Under the pieces are notes generated by a model, which saw nothing but the letters and a program-made list of their open reading frames with translations, was not told the origin of the DNA and ran no database searches. DNA of 64,000 nt, taken from IMG/VR virus record IMGVR_UViG_3300025000_000064, positions 1 through 64,000 of that record; one strand, 5' to 3'. The position numbers were made by a program, and so were the translations under genes. This document shows positions 55,906 to 63,901 of the stretch, piece after piece. Source of the stretch: a virus. Every line of letters starts with the position of its first letter. Positions within the stretch are counted from its first letter, which is position 1.

Positions 55906-56209
55906 CTTTTAACAAATCTCTTAATTTTTGACTGAATAATTTTGCCTTTGGAATTGATGTTAAAACAAATCTTGTTTTTTCTTCTAAGGAGTTAATCTTT
56001 GTTTCAAATTGAGAAATGATTTCATGCATTTTTTCTTTTAACAAAATTGTTTCTTCGCTGAATTCACTCACTTCTAAGTAAGCTTTGTCGATTGATTTAT
56101 CAATAACATCTGCTAATAAATTTGTTACTTTGTTGATTAAATCAACTGTTTTTGATAACTTTGGAATAAACATATTCACCTCTTTATTCTTAAAACTAAA
56201 ACCAAACAT
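55883..56209 (-). CDS. Coiled-coil protein, 108 residues
   Basis: Helical from residue 20 to the end. The ATG at 56209 follows the stop of the zinc-ribbon gene directly; a second ATG at 56173 has AGAGGTGAAT before it and may be used. It may be a small scaffold or inhibitor. Confidence 0.6.
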   Translation of the reverse strand: MFGFSFKNKEVNMFIPKLSKTVDLINKVTNLLADVIDKSIDKAYLEVSEFSEETILLKEKMHEIISQFETKINSLEEKTRFVLTSIPKAKLFSQKLRDLLKDEESGNQ

Positions 56210-56398
56210 TTATTTCTCTCCCTTGCAGCGTTCTATAAAATCTCCAATCCACTCTGGGGTATCTATTGTCCTGCTTTTTTGATGATAATATCTATAACAT
56301 CTTTGGCATTGCACATATCTCATCTCTGGCTTTGCAAAATACATAACTTTGCAATTTGGACATATTATTTGTTTTAAACTATTTATTAATGCACTCAT
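56210..56398 (-). CDS. Small zinc-ribbon protein
   Basis: 62 residues. CPNCKVMYFAKPEMRYVQCQ then RCYRYYHQKSR: two CxxC pairs (near residues 14 and 30) for zinc. First gene behind the promoter at 56433-56461. May bind nucleic acid. Confidence 0.6.
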   Translation of the reverse strand: MSALINSLKQIICPNCKVMYFAKPEMRYVQCQRCYRYYHQKSRTIDTPEWIGDFIERCKGEK

Positions 56399-56432
56399 GT
56401 TATATCCATCTTTATATCTCTTACACTTATAA

Positions 56433-56461
56433 ATTATGTATCATCTTATATATTTTGTCAA
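56433..56461 (-). promoter_or_regulatory. TTGACA promoter
   Basis: Minus strand TTGACA (56461-56456), 17-base spacer, CATAAT (56438-56433). Close to 56398, so the leader is short. It lacks the preceding AGG of the other group. Confidence 0.65.
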
Positions 56462-56646
56462 GACACCTTTGATTTCCATTTTGATTTAGAAGATGTTATA
56501 TGGAATCCATTACAGGACCTGCAATAATAAACAGACAACTTAACTTTCTTGTTCTTTGCTGCCTTCATAGCTTTATCTGCTGTGTCAAATCTTTTCTTTC
56601 TTAAACATCCATTTAAGAAACTCTTAACAAATTTATCATTGCTCAT
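56458..56646 (-). CDS. Basic protein with zinc-knuckle-like pair
   Basis: 62 residues: LRKKRFDTADKAMKAAKNKK and YYCRSCNGFHITSS. The C..CN.FH pattern is a short ribbon seen in many small phage proteins that begin with a K.kf.t...A. segment. Likely nucleic-acid binding; exact role unknown. Confidence 0.6.
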   Translation of the reverse strand: MSNDKFVKSFLNGCLRKKRFDTADKAMKAAKNKKVKLSVYYCRSCNGFHITSSKSKWKSKVS

Positions 56647-56654
56647 CTTAGCAC

Positions 56655-56894
56655 CTAATTCGACATATACTCTTTTCTTGCTTTTCTGATAAAGTTTAAA
56701 GCATCAATTTTACTAACTCTGTGTTTTTTCCACTTACCATAAGTTGTGCAATCTTCAACAATAGTAAAGCCTTTATCATATCCTAAGCCATAATCATTTG
56801 AATATACTAACTTGTTATTGTTTGAATTTATATATCCATAATAATGAGGATTGCTTCTTTTATTATAGTTTATATTCTCATAAAAGTTTTTCAT
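56655..56894 (-). CDS. Aromatic-rich small protein, 79 residues
   Basis: MKNFYENINYNKRSNPHYYG, rich in Tyr and Asn, with a basic helix near the C-terminus. Eight bases before the next gene. Unknown. Confidence 0.55.
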   Translation of the reverse strand: MKNFYENINYNKRSNPHYYGYINSNNNKLVYSNDYGLGYDKGFTIVEDCTTYGKWKKHRVSKIDALNFIRKARKEYMSN

Positions 56895-56999
56895 TTAAAA
56901 GATAGCTTTACATGCTAGAAAAATAATAACAGCAGACAATAAGAGAAATGTTAACTGCGACACTACGATGGCTATTATTTGCTCAACTTTATTCATCAT
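56895..56999 (-). CDS. Small membrane protein, 34 residues
   Basis: MMNKVEQIIAIVVSQLTFLL then LSAVIIFLACKAIF, almost wholly hydrophobic after the first six residues. AAAGGAAA precedes it. One membrane helix. Confidence 0.5.
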   Translation of the reverse strand: MMNKVEQIIAIVVSQLTFLLLSAVIIFLACKAIF

Positions 57000-57018
57000 A
57001 TTTCCTTTCATGAAGTTA

Positions 57019-57855
57019 TCATAAATACCTATTTAATTCATCTCTTATAATTACATTATCGTCTATAAGCTTATCTTTGTCAATATGTGTTATTTTTGAA
57101 TATTCTTCTTTAAATAAATTTTCTGATTGCAAATATATGTTATATAATAGTCTCCAGTGACTACCAATATTTTTATTAAATTCTTTATTATTATTATAAG
57201 CAGTTCCACCCTGAATTATCTTGTTTTTAAATCTATCATAACTTAATATTGGATAGTGTCTAATTATCATCTCTTTAGATATTAAAGGATAACAATCTAA
57301 AGACAGGTCAACACCATGATTCCCCTGCCAATTTGAAACGAAATTAGATAAAGAATATATGGCTTTATATTTATTTGCTTCGCAAGAATTTACAGCATTG
57401 AATAAGTTATATATCTTGCTTAATAATTCAGATGAATATTCTTTGCCTGTTGTTCTGTACTTAAATTCAGTAAAGTGTTTATTTACCTCTGGGAAATAAT
57501 TATGGAAAGGTATTTTTATTATATCCGAAACCAAAAATCCTGATTCTAATTGTTCTCTGTCAATATCCCAGAACTCATCAGCATCGCAACAAAAACAATG
57601 AGTGCAATTATATTTATGTTTAGCCAACAAGGACATTCTGTTATTCCAAACATATTGATTATAGTTATTGTCTTTTTCTATAATCAACTCATCAATAACC
57701 TGTTTTTGATATAGACTTTCCAATATCTCCCTTGTTTTATCATCAGAGTTATTATCGGTTACAATAATAACATCTGCAATATTTTTATGATAAGAGATAT
57801 TGTATTTTATTATATCTTCTTCGTTTTTTACCAACAAGCATTGTGCTAATTTCAT
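57019..57855 (-). CDS. Glycosyltransferase, GT2-like (Glyco_tranf_2_4 type)
   Basis: 278 residues. LVKNEEDIIKYNISYHKNIA then DVIIVTDNNSDD is the nucleotide-sugar-binding start of family-2-like enzymes, and DADEFW (91-96) is the metal-binding DxD. An intact enzyme that could add a sugar to a virion protein, phage DNA or a host glycan. The gene lies at the transcriptional end of the glycan block. Confidence 0.75.
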   Translation of the reverse strand: MKLAQCLLVKNEEDIIKYNISYHKNIADVIIVTDNNSDDKTREILESLYQKQVIDELIIEKDNNYNQYVWNNRMSLLAKHKYNCTHCFCCDADEFWDIDREQLESGFLVSDIIKIPFHNYFPEVNKHFTEFKYRTTGKEYSSELLSKIYNLFNAVNSCEANKYKAIYSLSNFVSNWQGNHGVDLSLDCYPLISKEMIIRHYPILSYDRFKNKIIQGGTAYNNNKEFNKNIGSHWRLLYNIYLQSENLFKEEYSKITHIDKDKLIDDNVIIRDELNRYL

Positions 57856-57862
57856 AATTTAC

Positions 57863-58546
57863 CTATTCAAGTATTTCTACGTCTAATTGTTTTACAGGGC
57901 ACACTTCTCCATCTCCTAATGCCTCATAAAGAGTTTTGTTAATAAACTTCTTGCCAGTCACTTGCTCCAAACTCCATCTTAAGAACTCTTCTTGTGTGTC
58001 GAATTGATAAATATTTTCATCTAAAAATATTTCTATAAACTTCTTTATGTCTTTCATACATCCTTGTCCACTACGAATGTTACCCCTATTATGTGAAAGT
58101 TCTTTAAAAATATAAGAGAGGTTTTGTTCTTTGGTTAAAATATTTATTTCGCCATCGATATATGATGCATATATCTTATACTTGTCAATATCGTTAATAC
58201 TAACTTCGTCAGGATGCCAAACTAATTCTTCTTCAGTTTTTATTTCTTCAACTTTAGGAAACTCTCTACAACCCATTATGAATCTTGCTAAGTCTTGTTG
58301 GTTGTCTAGGATGTAGATAGGTGTTGCCACACAAGTTAACACATTTAAAAAGCCTTCAAATTCACTTACTAATTTACTTGAATTTAGCTCTCTTATTTCA
58401 AAACTATGATTAAAGTTTCTAGTTATTTGTCTTAATGTTTCAGGTTTACCAAGTGTTTCATAGACATAAATCTTAGAGCTATCAAACTCAGGAAACTTCT
58501 TAACTGTCTGTGTTTTTGGTTTATTTACTACTATTTTAATTGCCAT
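57863..58546 (-). CDS. Unknown protein, 227 residues
   Basis: MAIKIVVNKPKTQTVKKFPE begins a mixed helix-strand protein; a central acidic stretch and SHNRGNIRSGQGCMKDIKKF are notable. Lies between a glycosyltransferase and a DUF488-like gene and overlaps its upstream neighbour by TAATG. No family recognised. Confidence 0.55.
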   Translation of the reverse strand: MAIKIVVNKPKTQTVKKFPEFDSSKIYVYETLGKPETLRQITRNFNHSFEIRELNSSKLVSEFEGFLNVLTCVATPIYILDNQQDLARFIMGCREFPKVEEIKTEEELVWHPDEVSINDIDKYKIYASYIDGEINILTKEQNLSYIFKELSHNRGNIRSGQGCMKDIKKFIEIFLDENIYQFDTQEEFLRWSLEQVTGKKFINKTLYEALGDGEVCPVKQLDVEILE

Positions 58547-58689
58547 TATTTATCATCTCCATCTTTAACATCTAAAAACATTGATTCCCATGAACCCTTA
58601 CCAACTTCTCCAAAGTTGTCCCCATAAATAATACTGCTTTCTTCTTTTTCTAATTCTTTATAAATATCATAAGCTGTTCTTGCTGACAT
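58546..58689 (-). CDS. Acidic small protein, 47 residues
   Basis: MSARTAYDIYKELEKEESSI then IYGDNFGEVGKGSWESM. Acidic; coupled to the next gene by TAATG. Lies two bases after the DUF488-like gene's stop. Confidence 0.55.
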   Translation of the reverse strand: MSARTAYDIYKELEKEESSIIYGDNFGEVGKGSWESMFLDVKDGDDK

Positions 58690-58690
58690 A

Positions 58691-59080
58691 TTAATATTCC
58701 TTTATGTTTAAGTTATATCTTCCATTTAACATTTTGCTGACTAAGTGTCTATGGCAGAAATCATTTTTATTCTCATAACATAATAGAAATATATTTTCTT
58801 CATTTATTGATTCAAAAAATTTACTTATTCCACCAGAAGCTTCTATTTTATATAATTTATAAAACAATGATTCATTGAATGATTTGACATACTCTTCTTC
58901 GTCAATTAATCTATTTTTATATAAAGATAAAAGTTCTTTACTTGGCATAAATTCATATATTGCTTCATCGATATATTCTCTAAATTTAGCATAATATCTT
59001 GCAATTGTGCAAAAATAAGGATTATTAATTTCTTTTTTTATTCTCTTTATGTTTCCAAAATATGATGTATAAATATTCAT
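58691..59080 (-). CDS. DUF488-like protein
   Basis: 129 residues. NIFLLCYENKNDFCHRHLVS near residues 96-115 is the conserved LLCyE......CHR..la core of DUF488 proteins, here with an N-terminal TSYFGN start. Bacterial relatives are of unknown function, possibly nucleic-acid linked. First gene behind the promoter at 59110. Confidence 0.7.
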   Translation of the reverse strand: MNIYTSYFGNIKRIKKEINNPYFCTIARYYAKFREYIDEAIYEFMPSKELLSLYKNRLIDEEEYVKSFNESLFYKLYKIEASGGISKFFESINEENIFLLCYENKNDFCHRHLVSKMLNGRYNLNIKEY

Positions 59081-59109
59081 TTCATGCGTATTCCTTTATT
59101 ACTTCATAT

Positions 59110-59138
59110 ATTATGAATTATTTTATTATTTTTGTCAA
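59110..59138 (-). promoter_or_regulatory. TTGACA promoter
   Basis: Minus strand TTGACA (59138-59133), 17-base spacer, CATAAT (59115-59110). It overlaps the 3' end of the upstream gene by four bases and serves 58691-59080. Confidence 0.65.
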
Positions 59139-59935
59139 GCAATTATATCATTTACATTAATTATATTATATTTTTGTGATATGTTATATGTTAAAAGCTT
59201 TTCATTCAATATAGATAAGCATTTCATCTTAAAGAATTCATATGTTTCTTTTGTTACTTTAAATTTAGAATGCCATTTATTTTCAATCCAATTACCAATA
59301 TTTCTTTGCAAATCAATACTTATTTTATTCATAAAGGGGTTATTTATATTATCTGAAATATAATTGCTCGTATCTTCTTTTTTTATAGAAACAAATGATA
59401 TTTCATTAACAATGCTCTTTGGCATATAAAAAATATTTGTTCTCATCCATGAATGAATATCTTTATAGTCGTTATTATATTCTATCGTAAATAATTTGCA
59501 ATTATTTTCTTTTCTATTATATAAATTGTCTACTTTCCCAACAACTACATTGTCTTCAATGCATTTATCAATACATGTTTTATCAAATAATTTCTTGTTA
59601 AGAAAATAATCATTTGTAATAAAACTATCATTAATAAGCAGAACTGAATCATATGAATATTCATATCTTATTATATAGTTTCTAGCCTTTTGCCATCCGC
59701 TAAATTCCCATTCATGATTATTACCTTTTATTTTTATTGTCTTAAATTTAGAAAAAATTTCATCAGCACAAATCCAATCATCTGGATAATAACATTCTTC
59801 ACATTTATTATCTATTTTTACAATTTCAATATTATAAAAGGGTTTTAATTTATTTAGATATATTTGTAATATATCCCATGAATAAGGATATTTATTATTA
59901 TCATATTCAACATATAAAACACATATATTTTTCAT
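59135..59935 (-). CDS. Putative glycan-modifying protein, WEFSGW family, copy 1
   Basis: 266 residues. EWEFSGWQKARNYI and VLLINDSFITND are shared with the two genes upstream, and all three start with a V.YV.YD..KYP.S segment. NDSF may take the place of a metal-binding motif. The pattern resembles glycosyltransferases of the rhamnan-synthesis kind, with the C-terminus ending in WHSKFKVTKE....F.MK. This copy is the most diverged. Confidence 0.6.
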   Translation of the reverse strand: MKNICVLYVEYDNNKYPYSWDILQIYLNKLKPFYNIEIVKIDNKCEECYYPDDWICADEIFSKFKTIKIKGNNHEWEFSGWQKARNYIIRYEYSYDSVLLINDSFITNDYFLNKKLFDKTCIDKCIEDNVVVGKVDNLYNRKENNCKLFTIEYNNDYKDIHSWMRTNIFYMPKSIVNEISFVSIKKEDTSNYISDNINNPFMNKISIDLQRNIGNWIENKWHSKFKVTKETYEFFKMKCLSILNEKLLTYNISQKYNIINVNDIIA

Positions 59936-59936
59936 A

Positions 59937-60662
59937 TTATCCTATGTCCTCTGTTATTCTTGTATATAAAGATAATTCATTTAGCAACATCAAACTTTTC
60001 ATCCTGAAGAAATCCCACTCTTTTTCTATATTTATAGGGCTATGCCAATGCAATTGTAAGTTTCTTACAATATTGTTTTTTGCAACTGAATTAATAGGAG
60101 CGCCTAATAATATGTATGGATAACTTGCATTTGAAGAGATGCATTTATCTATGAAATCAATATTGAGAGTTACCAGTGTTTTTATTTTATTTATAATATT
60201 TTTGGACAACATGAAACAATGCGTTCTCATGTATTTTTTTATATTATACTTATCAATTATTAGTTCATATGGTTCTGCATCTAATATATTACCAATAATT
60301 TTATCATTTTTTCTGCATTCATAAACACAGTTGTCGTTAATAATAACCGAAGGGCTATCATTTCCACCTGGGGCTAAAAATGAATCATTAACAAATAATA
60401 TAGAACTATAATCATCGTTAATGGATTTTAAATATTCGATAACCTTTGTGTGACCAGAAAACTCCCAACAAGTATTATCTCCATCAATATATGTTATATT
60501 ATCTTTAATTATTGGATTGAATAAATTGCTAGACCTTTTATTGTCCACAACAATTATTTCAACATAATGATTTTTAATTTTTTTAAGATATTTTATAAGA
60601 TATAATAATGAGCTTGGATATTTTTCAGTATTATATTGTACAAAAGAAACAATTAATTTCAT
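59937..60662 (-). CDS. Putative glycan-modifying protein, WEFSGH family, copy 2
   Basis: 241 residues. CWEFSGHTKVIEYLKSINDD and ILFVNDSFLAPGGNDSP are nearly the same as copy 3; MRTHCFMLS and LHWHSPINIEKEWDFFRMKS also match. Likely a glycosyltransferase derived from tandem duplication. Coupled to the next gene by a 1-base gap. Confidence 0.65.
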   Translation of the reverse strand: MKLIVSFVQYNTEKYPSSLLYLIKYLKKIKNHYVEIIVVDNKRSSNLFNPIIKDNITYIDGDNTCWEFSGHTKVIEYLKSINDDYSSILFVNDSFLAPGGNDSPSVIINDNCVYECRKNDKIIGNILDAEPYELIIDKYNIKKYMRTHCFMLSKNIINKIKTLVTLNIDFIDKCISSNASYPYILLGAPINSVAKNNIVRNLQLHWHSPINIEKEWDFFRMKSLMLLNELSLYTRITEDIG

Positions 60663-60672
60663 ATAATTTCCT

Positions 60673-61713
60673 TTAGTTATATAAAGATTCTATAGTTTTT
60701 ATTTTTAGTAATTCTATTTGGCTCTTTATTGTATTGGGTTCAAATAGTGTATAAATAGCAAAATCATATTCTATATTTTTCTCAATAAATTCTTCTGGCG
60801 TATAAATATTAATATCGTTTAATTTGCCTTTTGCTTTATTGTCCAGAAAAGCCACTATGTTTTTAGATAATAAATTACTTTCAATAAACATTTTTTTGAC
60901 GCATGTTGATGCTCCAATGCATACTATTTTTTTATTATCTGGAATGCTGTTTATAATATCTTTTAATTCATATTCTGCTCTATTATATCCCAATATTCTC
61001 ATTATTCTGGTATATAGGGTTAATTCATTTAATAGCATTAAACTTTTCATTCTAAATAATTCCCAATTTTTTGATATGTCAAAAGAACTGTGCCAATTAG
61101 TTGTTAAATTATTAACAAGATTTCTTTTGACATTAATGCAAATTGGAGCGTCTTTCAAAAAATACATGTTATCTTTTTTATATAAATCAATGCATTTATC
61201 TACAAAATCAGCATCCACCGTAACTAATGAGCCTATTTTATCAACTACTAATTTAGATAACATAAAGCAATGAGTTCTCGTATATTTATTTACTAAATAT
61301 TTACCTATTTTAAAATTTATTGCGGTATTGCAAAAATTACCAATAATACTATTATTTTCTACACAATTAAATACATTATTATCATTTATTATTGTAAGTG
61401 GTGAATCATAACCGCTTGGGGCTAAAAATGAATCATTTGCGAATAAGATAGCATCATAATCAATATTTTTTTCTTTAAGATATTGTAAGCCTTTATCCCA
61501 ACCGCTAAATTCCCAAACTGAATTATCTCCCGATATTGTAGTAACACCATTAAGATAACCACTCTCAGAACCTTCTTCATCTTTATTGTCTATGACAATT
61601 ATTTTCACACTATTTTCTTTTATCTTGTTCAAATATTTCTGTAAATAAAATAAAGAATTTGGGTATTTTTTAGTATCATACTGCACAAAAAGAACAACTA
61701 ATTTATAATACAT
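60673..61713 (-). CDS. Putative glycan-modifying protein, WEFSGW family, copy 3, with Rossmann-like C-terminus
   Basis: 346 residues. Residues 1-245 match copy 2 (VWEFSGWDKGLQYLKEKNID, ILFANDSFLAPSGYDSP, TRTHCFMLSK, NWHSSFDISKNWELFRMK). Residues 255-346 add a nucleotide-binding-like unit: KIVCIGASTCVKKMFIESNL, NIVAFLDNKAKG and YTPEEFIEK, as in PglD-like or sugar-methyltransferase C-termini. It probably changes a sugar or links to a partner enzyme. Confidence 0.65.
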   Translation of the reverse strand: MYYKLVVLFVQYDTKKYPNSLFYLQKYLNKIKENSVKIIVIDNKDEEGSESGYLNGVTTISGDNSVWEFSGWDKGLQYLKEKNIDYDAILFANDSFLAPSGYDSPLTIINDNNVFNCVENNSIIGNFCNTAINFKIGKYLVNKYTRTHCFMLSKLVVDKIGSLVTVDADFVDKCIDLYKKDNMYFLKDAPICINVKRNLVNNLTTNWHSSFDISKNWELFRMKSLMLLNELTLYTRIMRILGYNRAEYELKDIINSIPDNKKIVCIGASTCVKKMFIESNLLSKNIVAFLDNKAKGKLNDINIYTPEEFIEKNIEYDFAIYTLFEPNTIKSQIELLKIKTIESLYN

Positions 61714-61715
61714 GC

Positions 61716-62648
61716 TTATTTATTTCCTTCTTTGTTTAATAATTCATTCCAAAATTTTAATATATCATTCTCTTCTATTTCTTTTGTATAATTTTGTTTT
61801 ATGAAATTGATATCCTCTTCTTCAATATAAAGTTCACACTTTATTACATGCTCTATTCTTTTAACGAAGTCTATTATATCTCCATGTTCAACAATATGAC
61901 ATAAATCAAAATATTCTCTGCAACCCATACCTGTATATCCAATAACTGTACATCCGCAAGCCATAGCTTCAAGTGGAGGAGCTGCACATCCTTCATTTTT
62001 GCTGAATGACAAGAATATCTCAGATTCTTGATATGTTTTTATTAACTCCTCTTCTGTCATATTTTCTATGGCAATAAATTTATAATCTTTTAATCTCCCC
62101 CTAAGTTTTAAAATAGATATTACTTGGTCAACATCCTGTTTGTTTTTTCTTGGCATATAACAGCATTGCTTTTTCTTTTCTACTATTGGAAAAAACTTGT
62201 TAAAATCAATTGAGATATGCACTCTATGGATTTTTCTATCTAAAAACATTTCTAAATATTGTTTACTATCTTCCGAAACGACCATTATGCCAATAACGTC
62301 AGGATTGTTATAGTTAAAAATAGTATTTTCGTTTATTGTTCCATATGGGGCAAATGTATTATAACAACTCTGATTGAAAATAACTTTTTTACATTTTGGT
62401 ACAGTGTTAAATGCATGATGATTATATATTTCAGGAAAAACTACAATATCATCTTCTTTAATTACAGTTTTGTCATAGGTTATCTTCGTATTGTTTGGGA
62501 ACCAGTTGCATCTAAATGCTTCTGTATCATCAAAATGTAAAACATATGCTTCTATGCCATTTTTATTAAGAATATCCACATGGTCATACAACTTTTTTAT
62601 TCCTCCACATGGAACACTATTTTCAGGACATCTAAAGTAAACTACCAT
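61716..62648 (-). CDS. Glycosyltransferase family 4-like
   Basis: 310 residues. The C-terminal half has the GT4 donor site: LSFSKNEGCAAPPLEAMACG with E219 and E227, then GCTVIGYTGMGCREYF. The N-terminus begins with RCPENSVPCGGIKKLYDHVD, a glycine loop followed by helix, as GT-B enzymes do. Intact. Two bases separate it from the next gene. Confidence 0.8.
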   Translation of the reverse strand: MVVYFRCPENSVPCGGIKKLYDHVDILNKNGIEAYVLHFDDTEAFRCNWFPNNTKITYDKTVIKEDDIVVFPEIYNHHAFNTVPKCKKVIFNQSCYNTFAPYGTINENTIFNYNNPDVIGIMVVSEDSKQYLEMFLDRKIHRVHISIDFNKFFPIVEKKKQCCYMPRKNKQDVDQVISILKLRGRLKDYKFIAIENMTEEELIKTYQESEIFLSFSKNEGCAAPPLEAMACGCTVIGYTGMGCREYFDLCHIVEHGDIIDFVKRIEHVIKCELYIEEEDINFIKQNYTKEIEENDILKFWNELLNKEGNK

Positions 62649-63224
62649 CTATTTATCACCTATCACTATTATATAAAATATATTACCTTGAATCCATTCT
62701 TCTATTATGCACTTGTTTGGGAAATTTTGCAACGCTTCTTCATAATATTGTTTAATTTCTTCTTTATTCAATGCAAACTTATGGAAGAGCGAAGGTTTAT
62801 TTATAGGGACAGATATAATTGCCAAATCACTTTTCTCAATAATTTTATTTAATATTTTTTTTGATAAATCAATATCAATATGTTCTAAAAACTCAAAAGA
62901 AACAATTGCATCATAATGTTCTGTTAAAAAATCAGGATTGGAACAATCATTTGTAAAATAATTTATATTATCTCTTTTATAATATTTATTAGCAAAACAA
63001 ATTGCTTCTTCTGAAATATCATATGAATTAATAAAGTAATTAAGTTCAGACAATATAAATGACCCATAACCAATACCGCATCCAATGTCAGCTATTTTTA
63101 AATTATTCTTTGGCAATAATTCTTTTATTTTATTTCTAGCAAAAGAATATCTTTCTAAATGTTTTTGTTCAACACCATCCAGTGTTTTACTTACTTGTCT
63201 TTCGCCTGTAAATTCTAAATCCAT
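62649..63224 (-). CDS. Class I SAM-dependent methyltransferase
   Basis: 191 residues from the ATG at 63224, which has AGAGGG upstream; a longer frame to 63251 would start inside the preceding gene. Motif I is IADIGCGIGYGSF (44-56), then YDISEEAICFANKYY and the acidic DAIVSFEFLEHI. FTGERQVS...HLERY is typical of methyltransferases from glycan clusters. Coupled by TAATG to the previous gene. Confidence 0.75.
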   Translation of the reverse strand: MDLEFTGERQVSKTLDGVEQKHLERYSFARNKIKELLPKNNLKIADIGCGIGYGSFILSELNYFINSYDISEEAICFANKYYKRDNINYFTNDCSNPDFLTEHYDAIVSFEFLEHIDIDLSKKILNKIIEKSDLAIISVPINKPSLFHKFALNKEEIKQYYEEALQNFPNKCIIEEWIQGNIFYIIVIGDK

Positions 63225-63901
63225 TATATAGCCCTCTTTTGAATAATACATATTCCGCTAGGGTCTTTATAGCTTGTTCTATTTTGTTCTAATGTATTTT
63301 TATTGCTTACATAATCGTTTATATTTATCATGCTTACTTCAGTATTTTTCTCTTTAAATTCTTCCAATGCTCTTTTTACACCACCTTGACCAGAAGCGTC
63401 ACATCTCTTTGCTAGCTCAGAAGAATCATGTAGTATAATAAATCCACCATGCTGTAACATATCATAATAGATGTTTAATTCCTTTATTGTTTGTTCATAC
63501 TCATGAGAGCTATCTATTACTATAAGATTAGGTCTGTTATTTTTACAAATATCTACAAATGATTCATCGGTAGAACTATATGTATATGTTTTTACATAAT
63601 CTATTAGACCAAACTTCTTTACAAAGTTATCCGTTATTTCTGTATGAAATGGATTTATGTCTACTGATATGAATGAATTTTTTGTTTCACTTTGTCTTAA
63701 AATCATTGCTATTATGATTGACGAATATCCTAAAAAGTGTCCTAATTGAACAATATTAGTTATATTGTTTGCCGATATTAGAGAAGCAATAAAGGATATA
63801 AATGGATAGCCACACTCCCCCATCCAGCTTTTTTCTTTCATTACTTTGAAAAATTCATCTATATTTTTCTTTTCTTCTATTGATAAATAATTATATTTCA
63901 T
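63224..63901 (-). CDS. SAM-dependent methyltransferase (CmcI / Methyltransf_24-like)
   Basis: 225 residues from the ATG at 63901 (GGAGGGAAGAA directly before it). IVQLGHFLGYSSIIIAMI carries motif I, FISVDINPFHTE is motif II, NLIVIDSSHEYEQTIKELNI is the IDg.H.y...k.D segment and IILHDSS follows. This is the pattern of cephalosporin-hydroxylase-like and sugar-modifying methyltransferases. Confidence 0.7.
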   Translation of the reverse strand: MKYNYLSIEEKKNIDEFFKVMKEKSWMGECGYPFISFIASLISANNITNIVQLGHFLGYSSIIIAMILRQSETKNSFISVDINPFHTEITDNFVKKFGLIDYVKTYTYSSTDESFVDICKNNRPNLIVIDSSHEYEQTIKELNIYYDMLQHGGFIILHDSSELAKRCDASGQGGVKRALEEFKEKNTEVSMININDYVSNKNTLEQNRTSYKDPSGICIIQKRAI

